Positions 50,764-59,935 of a stretch of DNA of 64,000 nt are shown here, in pieces (within the stretch, counting starts at the first letter, position 1; each line of letters begins with the position of its first letter). The position numbers were made by a program, and so were the translations under genes. The notes beneath the pieces are model-generated. The model saw nothing but the letters and a program-made list of their open reading frames with translations. It did not search any database and was not told the DNA's origin. Source of the stretch: Glutamicibacter soli (GTDB lineage Bacteria; Actinomycetota; Actinomycetes; Actinomycetales; Micrococcaceae); assembly GCF_003309065.1 (NCBI RefSeq), contig NZ_POAF01000003.1:124001-188000 (forward strand). Reading direction: 5' to 3'.

Positions 50764-52101
50764 CTAGATGTCCTGCGCTTCCAGGTCGGCGTCCTTGCCT
50801 TCCTTCATGCCACGCATGGCCAGCGCGGCGATGATGAATGTCGCGGCCCAGACCACGCCGACCAGCCACAGGTTGCCTCCGGCGACCAGCACCAGGCCCG
50901 CAACGATCATCGGGGTGAAGCCGGCGCCCACGGTGGAGGAGAGCTGGTAGACCAGCGAGGCTCCGGTGTAGCGGATGCGGGTCGGGAACAGCTCGGCGGT
51001 GAATGCGCCGAAGGGTCCGAAGATGCTGGCCTGGATAATGCCGTTGGCGATGAACAGGGCAATGGCGAAGATCCACAGCTGCCCCAGTTCCAGCATGAAC
51101 ATGATCGGCAGGGCCAGCAGCGCACCGGCCAGGATGCCGACCATCATGACCGGGCGGCGGCCGTACTTGTCCGAGTAGCGGGCGGCGAACCAGATGCCCA
51201 CCACGGTCAGCGCGGCGCCAATCGCCTTGATGTTCAGCACGCTGGTGCGGTCCATGCCCAGGTCGTCGACCACGAAGGAGATGGCCCAGACGGTCATCAG
51301 GCCCTGCACGGTGTAGGAGCTCATGCCCACCAAGGTGCCGCGGACGACGGACTTCGGGTAGCGGGTGAGCACTTCGCGGATCGGGGTCTTGCGCTCCTCG
51401 GCCTTCTGCTCCAGGGACAGGAACAGCGGGGACTCAGTGACCTTCAGGCGGATGACCAGGCCGATGCCGACCAGCGCGATGCTCAGGATGAACGGAATGC
51501 GCCAGCCCCAGGCCAGGAACTGCTCGTTGGGCAGCAGCGAGACCGCGGAGACTGCCAGGGTGGCCAGGACCGCGCCGGCCGGGCCGCCCATGTTGGCGAA
51601 GCTCGCCGCGAAGCCGCGGCGCTCCTTCGGCGCGTGCTCCAGGGCCATGAGCATCGCTCCGCCCCATTCGCCGCCGACCGCCAGGCCTTGCACCACACGA
51701 AGGATGATCAGCGCGATGGGGGCGAGCATGCCCACCTGCGCGGTGGGAGGAAGCAGGCCGATGAGGGTCGAAGCGCCGCCCATCATGGCCATCGAGGTGA
51801 TCAGCACGCCCTTGCGGCCGATCTTGTCGCCGAAGTGGCCGAACACGATGCCGCCCAGCGGGCGGGCCAGGTAGCCCACGGCCAGCGTGGCGAAGGAGGC
51901 GAAGATCGCGACGCCCGGGGTGAGGTTGGTGAAGAAGATCTTGTTGAACACCAGCGACGCCGCGGTGGCATACAAGATGAAATCGTAGAATTCGATGGCG
52001 CTGCCCAAAAAGCTCGAAGCCAGGATGCGCCGCATTTCAGGCGACGAAAGGCTGGGAACTCGCAGGCCCGGGTCTTGCTCGTGCTTCACAGTGTTACTCA
52101 T
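50764..52101 (-). CDS. MHS-family MFS transporter
   Basis: Proton symporter of 445 residues. LASSFLGSAIEFYDFILYAT is the MHS opening signature, FGHFGDKIGRKG is the first MFS loop and RYSDKYGRRPVMM the second. It overlaps the preceding metallo-hydrolase gene by 4 bases (ATGA), so hydrolase and transporter form one operon. The imported compound is then probably an ester, lactone or amide that the hydrolase acts on, or the acid it releases. This is inference from coupling only. Confidence 0.86.
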   Translation of the reverse strand: MSNTVKHEQDPGLRVPSLSSPEMRRILASSFLGSAIEFYDFILYATAASLVFNKIFFTNLTPGVAIFASFATLAVGYLARPLGGIVFGHFGDKIGRKGVLITSMAMMGGASTLIGLLPPTAQVGMLAPIALIILRVVQGLAVGGEWGGAMLMALEHAPKERRGFAASFANMGGPAGAVLATLAVSAVSLLPNEQFLAWGWRIPFILSIALVGIGLVIRLKVTESPLFLSLEQKAEERKTPIREVLTRYPKSVVRGTLVGMSSYTVQGLMTVWAISFVVDDLGMDRTSVLNIKAIGAALTVVGIWFAARYSDKYGRRPVMMVGILAGALLALPIMFMLELGQLWIFAIALFIANGIIQASIFGPFGAFTAELFPTRIRYTGASLVYQLSSTVGAGFTPMIVAGLVLVAGGNLWLVGVVWAATFIIAALAMRGMKEGKDADLEAQDI

Positions 52102-53138
52102 GCTACTGCCATTTCAGAGGTCTTGCGGGCGAAGGAGATGACGTCCAGATCATTGGGGATGAGGAATCTGCCGGAGAACTGGCCGGCGTGTGCATGCCAG
52201 ACCGAATCCGGGGTGGTTCCGGGAACCAGGTGGTGCAGCGCGAGGGTGGCCGCGCCGGCGCGTTCGGCGATGTCGATCGCCTGCAGCGCCGAGGTGTGGG
52301 ACCGGCGGTGGTGGTCCATGGAGGCCTCGGCCTCCTCGGTGCCCAGCGAGCCGTAGGCGCGCTCGACCCAGTCGAAGTCGATGGCTTCGTGCAGCAGCAG
52401 GTCGGTGCCGCGGGCCAGCCGCACCAGGTTCTCGCAGGGCGCGGTGTCCCCGGAGATGGTCACCGAGCCTTCGGCCGTGTCGAAGCGGAAGGCGAAAGCC
52501 GGAGCGATCGGCGGGTGCTCGACCAGCGTGGCGGTCACCGTGACCAGCTCGTCCCGGTAGATCTCGAAGGGCTCGAAGTCCTGCGGGGTCGGGTTCTGGT
52601 TCGGGTGGTATCCCCCGGCGGCAGGGATCTTGATGTCGCTGGCCTGGAAGTAGTCCAGCGGCGAGGGACGCAGGGCATCGATCACGCGGTCGTTCAGGTC
52701 CGTGGCATAGGCCTGCATCAGCGCGAAGAACATCGACGCGGTGCCGGGGGTGGGGTTTGCCGGGAACAGCGGCTGCGGGGCCACGACGGCGCGCGGCGAG
52801 ACCGGTGGAAGCTCGCCGCGGTCGCCTGGGCCGATGATCCGCACCGGCTGCTTGCCGCGGGCCATGGTGAACAGGCCGAAGATCGCCAGCGACGCCAGGT
52901 CGATGGTGTGGTCCGAGTGCAGGTGGGTGAGGAAGATGCCGCGCAGGTCCCCGGGGGTGAACCCCGCCTTCATCAGTTGGTTGCCCACGCCGGTTCCTGC
53001 GTCGACCAGGTATACCGCGGAGCCGACGACCACCGCGGTGGCGATGCCCGAGCGGCGTCCGGCGTTCTCACCGGTCCACCAGCGCGGTCCGCCGGCGGTC
53101 CCCAGGGTGACAACGCGGGGGGAGAGATGTTCGGACAC
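52098..53138 (-). CDS. Metallo-beta-lactamase-fold hydrolase (RNase Z/arylsulfatase-like)
   Basis: Hydrolase of 346 residues with the MBL zinc motif THLHSDHTID near residue 72, the bridging Asp in TISGDTAPCEN, and a C-terminal His in ALHHLVPG. The relation is to the RNase Z/arylsulfatase branch. The N-terminal segment TLGTAGGPRWW and the long insert between the zinc ligands argue against a true tRNase Z. There is no signal peptide, so it acts in the cytoplasm. It is the first gene of the two-gene operon with an MHS carrier. Confidence 0.82.
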   Translation of the reverse strand: MSEHLSPRVVTLGTAGGPRWWTGENAGRRSGIATAVVVGSAVYLVDAGTGVGNQLMKAGFTPGDLRGIFLTHLHSDHTIDLASLAIFGLFTMARGKQPVRIIGPGDRGELPPVSPRAVVAPQPLFPANPTPGTASMFFALMQAYATDLNDRVIDALRPSPLDYFQASDIKIPAAGGYHPNQNPTPQDFEPFEIYRDELVTVTATLVEHPPIAPAFAFRFDTAEGSVTISGDTAPCENLVRLARGTDLLLHEAIDFDWVERAYGSLGTEEAEASMDHHRRSHTSALQAIDIAERAGAATLALHHLVPGTTPDSVWHAHAGQFSGRFLIPNDLDVISFARKTSEMAVA

Positions 53139-53281
53139 GGGATTTGCCCTTTCACGTTCTGACTGATGACTCTTTCAATCATCGTGAGGACGGTTACATT
53201 CGTAAAACTGTTTTTATCTACCAAGAACCATAGTTTTACTTATGAAGTGGGCTGTGGGTCCGAAATTGCGGCGATCCTGGG

Positions 53282-53665
53282 CTACAGGGTGGCATCGTCC
53301 CGGGTGCGGTCGAACTCCTCGCGGGCGCGCAGGACGCTGGGCACATGTTCCTGCGACCAGAGCCGGATGGTCTCCATGGGACCCAGCAGGCTGCGGCCCA
53401 GGTCACTGAGTTCGTAGTCCACGCGCACCGGCACCTGGGCGGTGACGGTGCGCAGCAGCAGGCCGTCGCGCTCGAGGGTGCGCAGCGTGCTGGTCAGCAC
53501 CTTGGGGGTCACCGAACCGATGCGTTGGCGTAACGCGGAGAAACGTTGCGGCCCTCCGGCGAGCGCGAGCAGCACCAGCGGAGTCCACTTGTCGCCCAGT
53601 CGCTGCATGATTTCACGCGAGGGGCAGCCCTGCACGAACACGTTGAAATCCCGGTCGCTTTCCAT
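53282..53665 (-). CDS. HxlR-type transcriptional regulator
   Basis: Winged-helix protein of 127 residues. The opening GCPSREIMQRLGDKWTPLVL has C14, the conserved cysteine that senses quinones and electrophiles in YodB/HypR/QorR proteins. RFSALRQRIGSVTPKVLTST is the recognition helix, and a wing with a basic tip follows. It is divergent from an NAD(P)-binding reductase across an 81-bp gap with a perfect GTATCT-AAA-AGATAC palindrome, as in known HxlR-reductase pairs. Redox-controlled repression of that reductase is the likely role. Confidence 0.88.
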   Translation of the reverse strand: MESDRDFNVFVQGCPSREIMQRLGDKWTPLVLLALAGGPQRFSALRQRIGSVTPKVLTSTLRTLERDGLLLRTVTAQVPVRVDYELSDLGRSLLGPMETIRLWSQEHVPSVLRAREEFDRTRDDATL

Positions 53666-53694
53666 GGGGAAACCTAGTTTCGTTGTAGTAGCCA

Positions 53695-53709
53695 GTATCT
53701 AAAAGATAC
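53695..53709. promoter_or_regulatory. Probable HxlR operator
   Basis: GTATCTAAAAGATAC is a perfect palindrome (6-bp arms, AAA centre) midway between the divergent HxlR and reductase genes. It fits the short palindromes bound by HxlR/QorR proteins. Confidence 0.65.
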
Positions 53710-53746
53710 CATTGAGCTGAATTCACCAGCAACGAAAGGACTCTCC

Positions 53747-54355
53747 ATGAAGATCGCAGTCTACGGAGCCACCGGCATGGTCGGCAGCCAGATCATCGCC
53801 GAGGCCGCCACCCGCGGCCACGAGCTCACCGCGGTCACCCGCTCGGGCAAGGAAGTTGACGGAGCCACCGCCGTGGCCGCCGACCTTGGCAACACCTCGA
53901 CCTACCGCCAGCTGGGCAAGGAAAACGACGTCATCGTCATTGCCGTGCCGCCATCGCGCACCGGCGGGGACCACCAGGACTACCTGGACGCCTTCGAGGA
54001 AATCACCGAGACCCTGACCGACGCCCGGCTGATCGTGGTCGGCGGCGCCGGCGCGACCGAGGTCGACGGCGTGCGTCTGGTCGACACCGACGGCTTCCCG
54101 GAAGAGTACAAGGCCGAGGCCCTGACCTGCGCGGAGGTCTACGACATGTTCACCTCGGTCTCCGGCATCACCTGGACCGTGGCCGCCCCGGCACCGGTTA
54201 TCGCCCCGGGCTCCCGCACCGGCAGCTACACCCTGGGCACCGATTCGCCGGCCGGCGACTTCGTCTCCACTCAGGACTTCGCCGTGGCGATCTTGGACGA
54301 GATCGAGACCCCGGCGCATGCTAACCGCCGCATGACCGTGGCCAGCGAAAAGTAG
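53747..54355 (+). CDS. NAD(P)-binding Rossmann-fold reductase (atypical SDR)
   Basis: Protein of 202 residues with the NAD(P) motif YGATGMVGSQI at the N-terminus and VVGGAGATEVDG near residue 100. This matches the NmrA/YwnB-like atypical SDR group, which lack the usual Tyr-Lys pair and act as reductases or redox sensors. Divergent HxlR control suggests a role against quinones or electrophiles. The ribosome site AAAGGAC lies 6 bases before the ATG. It is shorter than quinone-reducing QorB-type proteins, so catalysis is unproven. Confidence 0.82.
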   Translation: MKIAVYGATGMVGSQIIAEAATRGHELTAVTRSGKEVDGATAVAADLGNTSTYRQLGKENDVIVIAVPPSRTGGDHQDYLDAFEEITETLTDARLIVVGGAGATEVDGVRLVDTDGFPEEYKAEALTCAEVYDMFTSVSGITWTVAAPAPVIAPGSRTGSYTLGTDSPAGDFVSTQDFAVAILDEIETPAHANRRMTVASEK

Positions 54356-54503
54356 TTCGCGGCCGCGACCGCCTGCCGCCCCGGGGTGTGAACTGGATCG
54401 CATTGGCCGGTTCACCCGTCACCAGAAGTGTCGCCGATAGGCCCGGGTGGCTAGGGTGGTAGATGGTCATCTCCCATCCACTTAATGAGGTAAGTTTCAG
54501 CCC

Positions 54504-56165
54504 ATGCAAAGAAACCAGCGCGCCCGCCGCCTGCTCTCCAGCGCCGCGGCCCTCGGCATCGCATCGATCGTCCTGGCCGGATGCTCCTCCACAGCGGGAA
54601 CCGAGTCCACCCAGGACGCCACCCCGGTGGCCGGCGGCACCCTGGTCTACGCCTCCGGCGACGCGGAGCCAAGCTGCCTGGACCCTCACGTCGGCGGAAA
54701 CTACCCGCAGGCCCTGGTGGCCAGCCAATACTTGGAGTCCCTGTTCACCAAGGACTCCGAAGGCAAGATCATCCCATGGCTGGCCGAATCCACCGAGGTC
54801 TCCGAGGACGGGCTGACCCGCACCATCACCCTGCGCGAGGGCATCAGCTTCACCGACGGCACCAAGCTGACCGCCGAGGCCATCAAGGCCAATATCGAGC
54901 ACCTGCAGGACCCGGACACCGCCTCCTCCACCGGCTACCTGGCCGTGGGCAAGGTGGACCAGATCAAGGTCGTCGACGAGCGCACCGCCGAGCTGAAGCT
55001 CTCCGCCCCGGACAACGCGCTGCTCGAATCGCTGTCCATGCCGTGGACCGCCATCCAATCCCCCACCGCGCTGGAGCGCGACCAGGCCACCAACTGCGCC
55101 TCCCCGGTGGGCACCGGACCGTTCAAGGTCGAATCCTGGGAGCACCAGCAGGCGGTGAACCTGGTGCGCAACGAGGACTACGTGCCGCCGGTGGCCGATG
55201 CTTCCCGCACGCAGCCCACCGCCTACCTAGACGGCATCACCTGGCGCTTCATCCCCGAAGCCGCCACCCGCTACGCGGCGCTGGCCTCCGGCGAGGTCGA
55301 CGTGATCGACAACGCCCAGCCTGACACCATCGCCACCGCCGCGCAGGGCGGCCCGCTGGGCCATCTGGACGCCCCGCGTCCGGGCGCCTCCAACCGCATC
55401 GAGCTGAACAGCTCCAAGGCCCCGTTCAACGATGCCAAGGTGCGCGAGGCGTTCATCCGCTCGGTGGACGTCAACGCCGGCATCACCTCGCTGTTCTTCG
55501 ACACCGCCAAGCGCAGCTACTCGCTGCTCTCCAGCGTGGAACCACTGGGCATCTCCGATCAATCGCTGTTCACCACGGATCCGGCCAAGGCCAATTCCCT
55601 GCTCGACGAGGCAGGCTGGACCGAGCGCGACTCGGCCGGCTACCGCTCCAAGGACGGCAAGCGCCTGTCAGTGGTCTTCCCGGTATCCACCAACCAGTCG
55701 GTCCCGGCCGAGCAGTCGCTCTTCGAGCAGTTCCAGGCTTCGGCGAAGGCCGTGGGCTTCGAAGTGAAGATTCAGCTGCTGGACCTGTCCAGCTGGTACG
55801 GCGCGCTGGCCGAGCACAACTACGACCTGGTCTCCGCCCCGTACACCAAGGTCGGCCCGTCCGTGCTGCGCATCCTCTACCACTCCGACTCCACCGTCCC
55901 GGCCCCCTCCGGCTACTTCGCCAACAACGCCCAGGTCAAGAACCCTGCACTGGACAAGCTGCTGACCGACGCCGAGCAGACCAACGACGAGGCGCAGCGC
56001 GCGGACCTCTACGCCCAGGCGCAGAAGATGGTGCTGGAAGGCTACTACGTGCTGCCGCTGTACGACCAGCAGAACCACTTCCTGTACGGTGCGCAGGTCA
56101 AGAACATGGGAGCCACCACTTCGGTGTCCTCCCCGGTCTACACCGACGTGTTCCTGGCCGAGTAG
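54504..56165 (+). CDS. dppA: Peptide/nickel-type ABC transporter substrate-binding lipoprotein
   Basis: Family-5 solute-binding protein of 553 residues. The signal peptide ends in the lipobox VLAGC, with C27 as the lipidated residue. SLDPHV-like LDPHVGGNYPQALVASQYLE and the repeated GxLxxW-type segments are typical of peptide, opine and nickel binders. It is the first gene of a four-gene operon; permease, permease and double ATPase follow. The ligand (di- or oligopeptide, or another organic solute) cannot be decided. The dpp symbols are used for position and family only. Confidence 0.85.
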   Translation: MQRNQRARRLLSSAAALGIASIVLAGCSSTAGTESTQDATPVAGGTLVYASGDAEPSCLDPHVGGNYPQALVASQYLESLFTKDSEGKIIPWLAESTEVSEDGLTRTITLREGISFTDGTKLTAEAIKANIEHLQDPDTASSTGYLAVGKVDQIKVVDERTAELKLSAPDNALLESLSMPWTAIQSPTALERDQATNCASPVGTGPFKVESWEHQQAVNLVRNEDYVPPVADASRTQPTAYLDGITWRFIPEAATRYAALASGEVDVIDNAQPDTIATAAQGGPLGHLDAPRPGASNRIELNSSKAPFNDAKVREAFIRSVDVNAGITSLFFDTAKRSYSLLSSVEPLGISDQSLFTTDPAKANSLLDEAGWTERDSAGYRSKDGKRLSVVFPVSTNQSVPAEQSLFEQFQASAKAVGFEVKIQLLDLSSWYGALAEHNYDLVSAPYTKVGPSVLRILYHSDSTVPAPSGYFANNAQVKNPALDKLLTDAEQTNDEAQRADLYAQAQKMVLEGYYVLPLYDQQNHFLYGAQVKNMGATTSVSSPVYTDVFLAE

Positions 56166-56172
56166 CACGCGA

Positions 56173-57105
56173 ATGGGAACACTCGGCTGGGCCGTCCGGA
56201 AGATCGGCGGGGCGCTGGTGGTGCTGTGGCTGGTGGCCACCGCCATCTTCATCGGCATCCGCCTGATCCCCGGCGACCCGGCCGAAGCCATCATGGGCGG
56301 GCCCGGCTCCCAGGCCTCGGCCGAGGCGCTGGCCGCCGCCCGCGCCGAGTTCGGCCTGGACCAGCCGGTGCCCGTGCAGTACCTGATGTTCCTGGGCAAG
56401 CTGGCCCAGCTGGACTTCGGCACCTCCTACGCACTCAAACGCCCGGTGACCGAGGTGATGGCCGAGGTGCTGCCCAAGACCATCACCCTGGCCCTGCTGG
56501 CGCTGGCAGCCGCCTGGCTGCTGGCGCTGCTCTTCGCCGCGCTGGCCATGCGGGCCAACCGCTTCGGCGCCTGGCTTGGCAGCATGGTGGAGATCGTAGC
56601 AGCCGCCGTCCCGCACTTCTGGCTCGGCGCGGTGCTGATCATGGTTTTCTCCTCCGCCCTGGGCTGGCTGCCTGCGGTGGACAACGGCACCGGCGCCGGA
56701 CTGGTGCTGCCGGTGCTGACCCTGGCGCTGCCGCTGGCCGGATTCCTCACCCAGCTGATGCGCGACTCCCTGGCCACTGCGATGTCCAGCCAGTTCGCGC
56801 TGGCGGCCCGGGCCCGCGGCGAAAGCCGGCTGGCGGTCTTCTGGCGCCACGGCCTGCGCCATGCCTCGCTGCCGGCGCTGAACCTGACAGGATGGGCGTT
56901 TTCCTCCCTGCTGTCCGGCGCGGTGGTGGTCGAGGTGATCTTCGCCCGCCCCGGGCTGGGACGCTCGCTGCTCTCCGCGGTGCTGGCCCGCGACATCCCC
57001 ATGGTCACCGGCCTGGCGCTGTTTTCCGCGCTGGTCTACATCCTGGTCATGGCACTCACCGAAGCAGTGGAGCGCGCCATCGACCCGGCGGGAGCCGCCT
57101 CATGA
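56173..57105 (+). CDS. dppB: Peptide-type ABC transporter permease, DppB-like
   Basis: Membrane subunit of 310 residues with six helices. The N-terminal IGIRLIPGDPAEAIMGG is the periplasmic loop typical of DppB proteins, and the EAA loop reads ALAARARGESRLAVFWRHGL. It starts 7 bp after the binding-protein stop, and its stop overlaps the next permease start (ATGA). Together with DppC it forms the transmembrane channel. Confidence 0.9.
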   Translation: MGTLGWAVRKIGGALVVLWLVATAIFIGIRLIPGDPAEAIMGGPGSQASAEALAAARAEFGLDQPVPVQYLMFLGKLAQLDFGTSYALKRPVTEVMAEVLPKTITLALLALAAAWLLALLFAALAMRANRFGAWLGSMVEIVAAAVPHFWLGAVLIMVFSSALGWLPAVDNGTGAGLVLPVLTLALPLAGFLTQLMRDSLATAMSSQFALAARARGESRLAVFWRHGLRHASLPALNLTGWAFSSLLSGAVVVEVIFARPGLGRSLLSAVLARDIPMVTGLALFSALVYILVMALTEAVERAIDPAGAAS

Positions 57106-57899
57106 GCCGGCTGTCAAAGATCCTCGCCTGGCTGTTCATCGCGTTCTGGGCGCTGACCGCCTTGGCCCCGCAGCTGATCGCTCCAGGCGACCCGCTGGCC
57201 ATCAACCCGGCGCAGGCATTCCAGGCTCCGGGCTCCGAGCACGTGTTCGGCACCGACGAATCCGGGCGGGACATCTACACCCGCGTCATCCACGGCGCCG
57301 GAGACTCGCTGTTCATCGGTCTGGCCGCCACCGCCGTGGGCATGGGTCTGGCCATCGTACTGGGCACCCTGGCCGCCATGGCGCCGCGCTGGCTGGACGG
57401 CATCATCCTGCGGGTGCTCGAAGCACTGTACTCCATCCCCTCGCTGCTGCTGGCGCTGCTGATCATCGCGTTCACCGGCCCCGGCGTGGGACCTGCCATC
57501 ATTGCGGTGGGCTTGTCCACCGCACCGGGCTACGCGCGGCTGGTGCGCAGCCAGATCCGTACGCTGAAGAATTCCGAAATGCTCGAAGCTGCCACCGTGC
57601 TGGGCCGCGGCACCTGGCTGAAGATCCGCAACCACCTGGTGCCCAACGCACTCAAGCCGCTGCTCGCCCTGGTCACCCTGGGTATCGGCCAGGCCGTCAT
57701 CTGGGCCGCGGCGTTGTCCTTCCTGGGGCTGGGAACTCCCCCGCCGGCACCCGAATGGGGCGCGATGCTCTCGGCGGGGCGCACCTACCTGCACCTGGCG
57801 TGGTGGATGAGCTTGTTCCCGGGTCTGGCCATCGTGGTAGTGGCCGCCGGCGCCACCCTGATCGGCCGAGCCCTGGGCGGAAAGGCCAGAACCATATGA
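57102..57899 (+). CDS. dppC: Peptide-type ABC transporter permease, DppC-like
   Basis: Membrane subunit of 265 residues. The segment HVFGTDESGRDIYTRVIHGA is the DppC hallmark just before the core, and the EAA loop is EAATVLGRGTWLKIRNHLVP. The N-terminal helix precedes a short extracellular loop. It is coupled by 4-base overlaps with both dppB and the ATPase gene. Confidence 0.9.
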   Translation: MSRLSKILAWLFIAFWALTALAPQLIAPGDPLAINPAQAFQAPGSEHVFGTDESGRDIYTRVIHGAGDSLFIGLAATAVGMGLAIVLGTLAAMAPRWLDGIILRVLEALYSIPSLLLALLIIAFTGPGVGPAIIAVGLSTAPGYARLVRSQIRTLKNSEMLEAATVLGRGTWLKIRNHLVPNALKPLLALVTLGIGQAVIWAAALSFLGLGTPPPAPEWGAMLSAGRTYLHLAWWMSLFPGLAIVVVAAGATLIGRALGGKARTI

Positions 57900-59524
57900 G
57901 CACCGAGTCCCACCCTTCCCGGCAGGAGCCCGCACCGCTGCTCACGGTCTCCAACCTCTCGGTCAGCTTCGGCGCCGACGTTGCGGTGCAGGACGTCTCC
58001 TTCACCCTGTCCGCGGGACGCGCCCTGGCGCTGGTCGGCGAGTCCGGGTCGGGCAAGTCAGTGACCGCGCGCAGCCTGCTGGGGCTGTCCGGCGGAACCG
58101 TCACCGCCAAGACGCTGCGGATCTGCGGCCACGACGGCCTGGCGCTGCGCGACCGGGAATGGCAGGGCATTCGCGGCAACGCGGTGTCCATGATCCTGCA
58201 GGACGCGCTGACGGCGCTGGACCCGTTGCGCCCGGTGGGCCGGGAAATCGGCGACGCGTTGAAGGTCCACGGCTCGAACTCCCGCGCCGAGCGCCACGCC
58301 AGGGTCATCGAGATCCTTCAGCGGGTGCATATGCCGGATCCCGAACTGCGCGCGCGGCAGCGTTCCACCGAACTGTCCGGCGGCATGCGCCAACGCGCGC
58401 TGATCGCCCAGGCGCTGATCGGCAACCCGCAGGTGGTCATTGCCGATGAGGCGACCACCGCGCTGGATTCGAAACTGGCCGCCCTGGTGCTGGAGCAGCT
58501 GCGCGAGCTGAAGGAACAGGGCCGCGCGGTGCTGATGATCAGCCACGACCTGGCCCAGGTCGCTCACCTTGCCGATGAGATCGCGGTGATGCGCCGCGGG
58601 AAGATCGTGGAGCACGGGACCGCCGCCCGGGTGCTGGAAGATCCGCAGCACGAGTACACGCGCACGCTGCTGCGGGCGGTTCCCTCTGGAATCCCGCGCT
58701 TTGTCCCGCTCTCCGCTTCCTCGGCTCACGCCGCGCCCGCGGCCGCTGCCGTCAATGCCGAGGACCCGACGCTGGCGTTGCGCGCGCACAATCTGGGTAA
58801 GTCCTTCGGCAGCCACCAGGCCGTGGACTCGGTGTCCTTCGAGCTGCCCCGCGGCACCACGCTGGGCATCGTGGGAGAATCCGGGTCCGGGAAAACCACC
58901 ACCGCACGCATCGTGCTGGGACTGCAAAAACCCGACTCCGGGCAGGTCCAGCTGCTGGGCCGAGACTTCGCCCCGGGCAAGGAATCCGAGCGCCGGGAGC
59001 TGCGCCGTGCCATGGGCGCGATCTACCAGAACCCGCTGGGCTCCTTCGACCCCCGCTACACGGCAGGCCAGCTGCTTACCGATGCCCTGAGCGAGGGCAA
59101 GTCCAAGCGCGCGGACGGCGGATACCGCGATGGGGTGGAGCAGCTGCTGGAGCAGGTGGAACTTGATCCCGCGCTCGCCTCGCGCAACCCGCGCGAGTTG
59201 TCCGGCGGCCAGCGCCAGCGCCTGGCCATCGCCCGGGCGTTGGCTCCCAAACCCGCGGTGCTGGTGCTCGACGAGCCGGTATCCGCCCTGGACGTGTCGA
59301 TCCAGGCGACGGTGCTTGACCTGCTGGACCGCATCCAGCAGGAAACGGGAACCAGCTACCTGTTCATTTCCCACGACCTGTCGGTCATCGAGCACATGAG
59401 CGACCGGGTCGCGGTGATGACCCGGGGGCGGATCGTGGAGCAGGCAGATACCGCGCAGATCTTCGGGGACCCTCAGCATGAGTACACCAAGTCACTGCTC
59501 TCGGCAATGCCGCGGCTTCGCTAG
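57896..59524 (+). CDS. dppD: Fused double ABC ATPase (DppD-DppF)
   Basis: Two complete nucleotide-binding domains in one 542-residue chain. The first has GESGSGKSVTA and LSGGMRQRALIAQAL; the second has GESGSGKTTTA and LSGGQRQRLAIARAL. This fused form replaces the separate DppD and DppF subunits and powers import through the DppB/DppC pair. The start ATG 57896 overlaps the dppC stop. Short oligopeptide-family C-terminal extensions follow each domain. The operon ends here; no distinct hairpin is seen before the next gene. Confidence 0.9.
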   Translation: MSTESHPSRQEPAPLLTVSNLSVSFGADVAVQDVSFTLSAGRALALVGESGSGKSVTARSLLGLSGGTVTAKTLRICGHDGLALRDREWQGIRGNAVSMILQDALTALDPLRPVGREIGDALKVHGSNSRAERHARVIEILQRVHMPDPELRARQRSTELSGGMRQRALIAQALIGNPQVVIADEATTALDSKLAALVLEQLRELKEQGRAVLMISHDLAQVAHLADEIAVMRRGKIVEHGTAARVLEDPQHEYTRTLLRAVPSGIPRFVPLSASSAHAAPAAAAVNAEDPTLALRAHNLGKSFGSHQAVDSVSFELPRGTTLGIVGESGSGKTTTARIVLGLQKPDSGQVQLLGRDFAPGKESERRELRRAMGAIYQNPLGSFDPRYTAGQLLTDALSEGKSKRADGGYRDGVEQLLEQVELDPALASRNPRELSGGQRQRLAIARALAPKPAVLVLDEPVSALDVSIQATVLDLLDRIQQETGTSYLFISHDLSVIEHMSDRVAVMTRGRIVEQADTAQIFGDPQHEYTKSLLSAMPRLR

Positions 59525-59629
59525 CGGGTTTCCGGCCGCCCACTTGCGCGGCGGCATGTGGAGCTAGCCATAGGAGAGACATGAGTTCTAGCTGCTTGGC
59601 TTCGGCCAATCAGGAAAGGAGATCGAACG

Positions 59630-59935
59630 ATGAACGATTCAATCGCAATCAAATTCTGCGTCACGGCCCTGCGCACAGATCAGGAACAGCTGGACGTCGC
59701 AAGACGCCTGATCGATTTGGTGCAGCGTTCCGACCTGGATGACCATGTGGGAGTCTGGATGCAGGGCACCGCGCCACAGCTTAGCGTGCATGCCCATTCC
59801 GAGCCCGGATACACCCCCGAAATCCACCGAGACTGGATTGACGACATCGAAGAACAGCTCAGCGAGCTGACAAGGAGCCATATTCCACATGCTGAATTCG
59901 TTGCGCACATTGCTCCGGAAAGCCTCATCTGCTGA
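59630..59935 (+). CDS. Unrecognised small protein
   Basis: Protein of 101 residues with a very good ribosome site (AGGAAAGGAG) 8 bases before the ATG, which supports it as a real gene. It is soluble and acidic, and has no signal peptide, membrane segment or motif that I can name. Predicted strands (IAIKFCVTAL; HVGVWMQGTA) alternate with helices (LDVARRLIDLVQR; DDIEEQLSELTR), suggesting a small alpha/beta fold. It overlaps the next gene by 47 bases. A small partner or immunity-like protein is possible, but nothing proves it. Confidence 0.55.
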   Translation: MNDSIAIKFCVTALRTDQEQLDVARRLIDLVQRSDLDDHVGVWMQGTAPQLSVHAHSEPGYTPEIHRDWIDDIEEQLSELTRSHIPHAEFVAHIAPESLIC

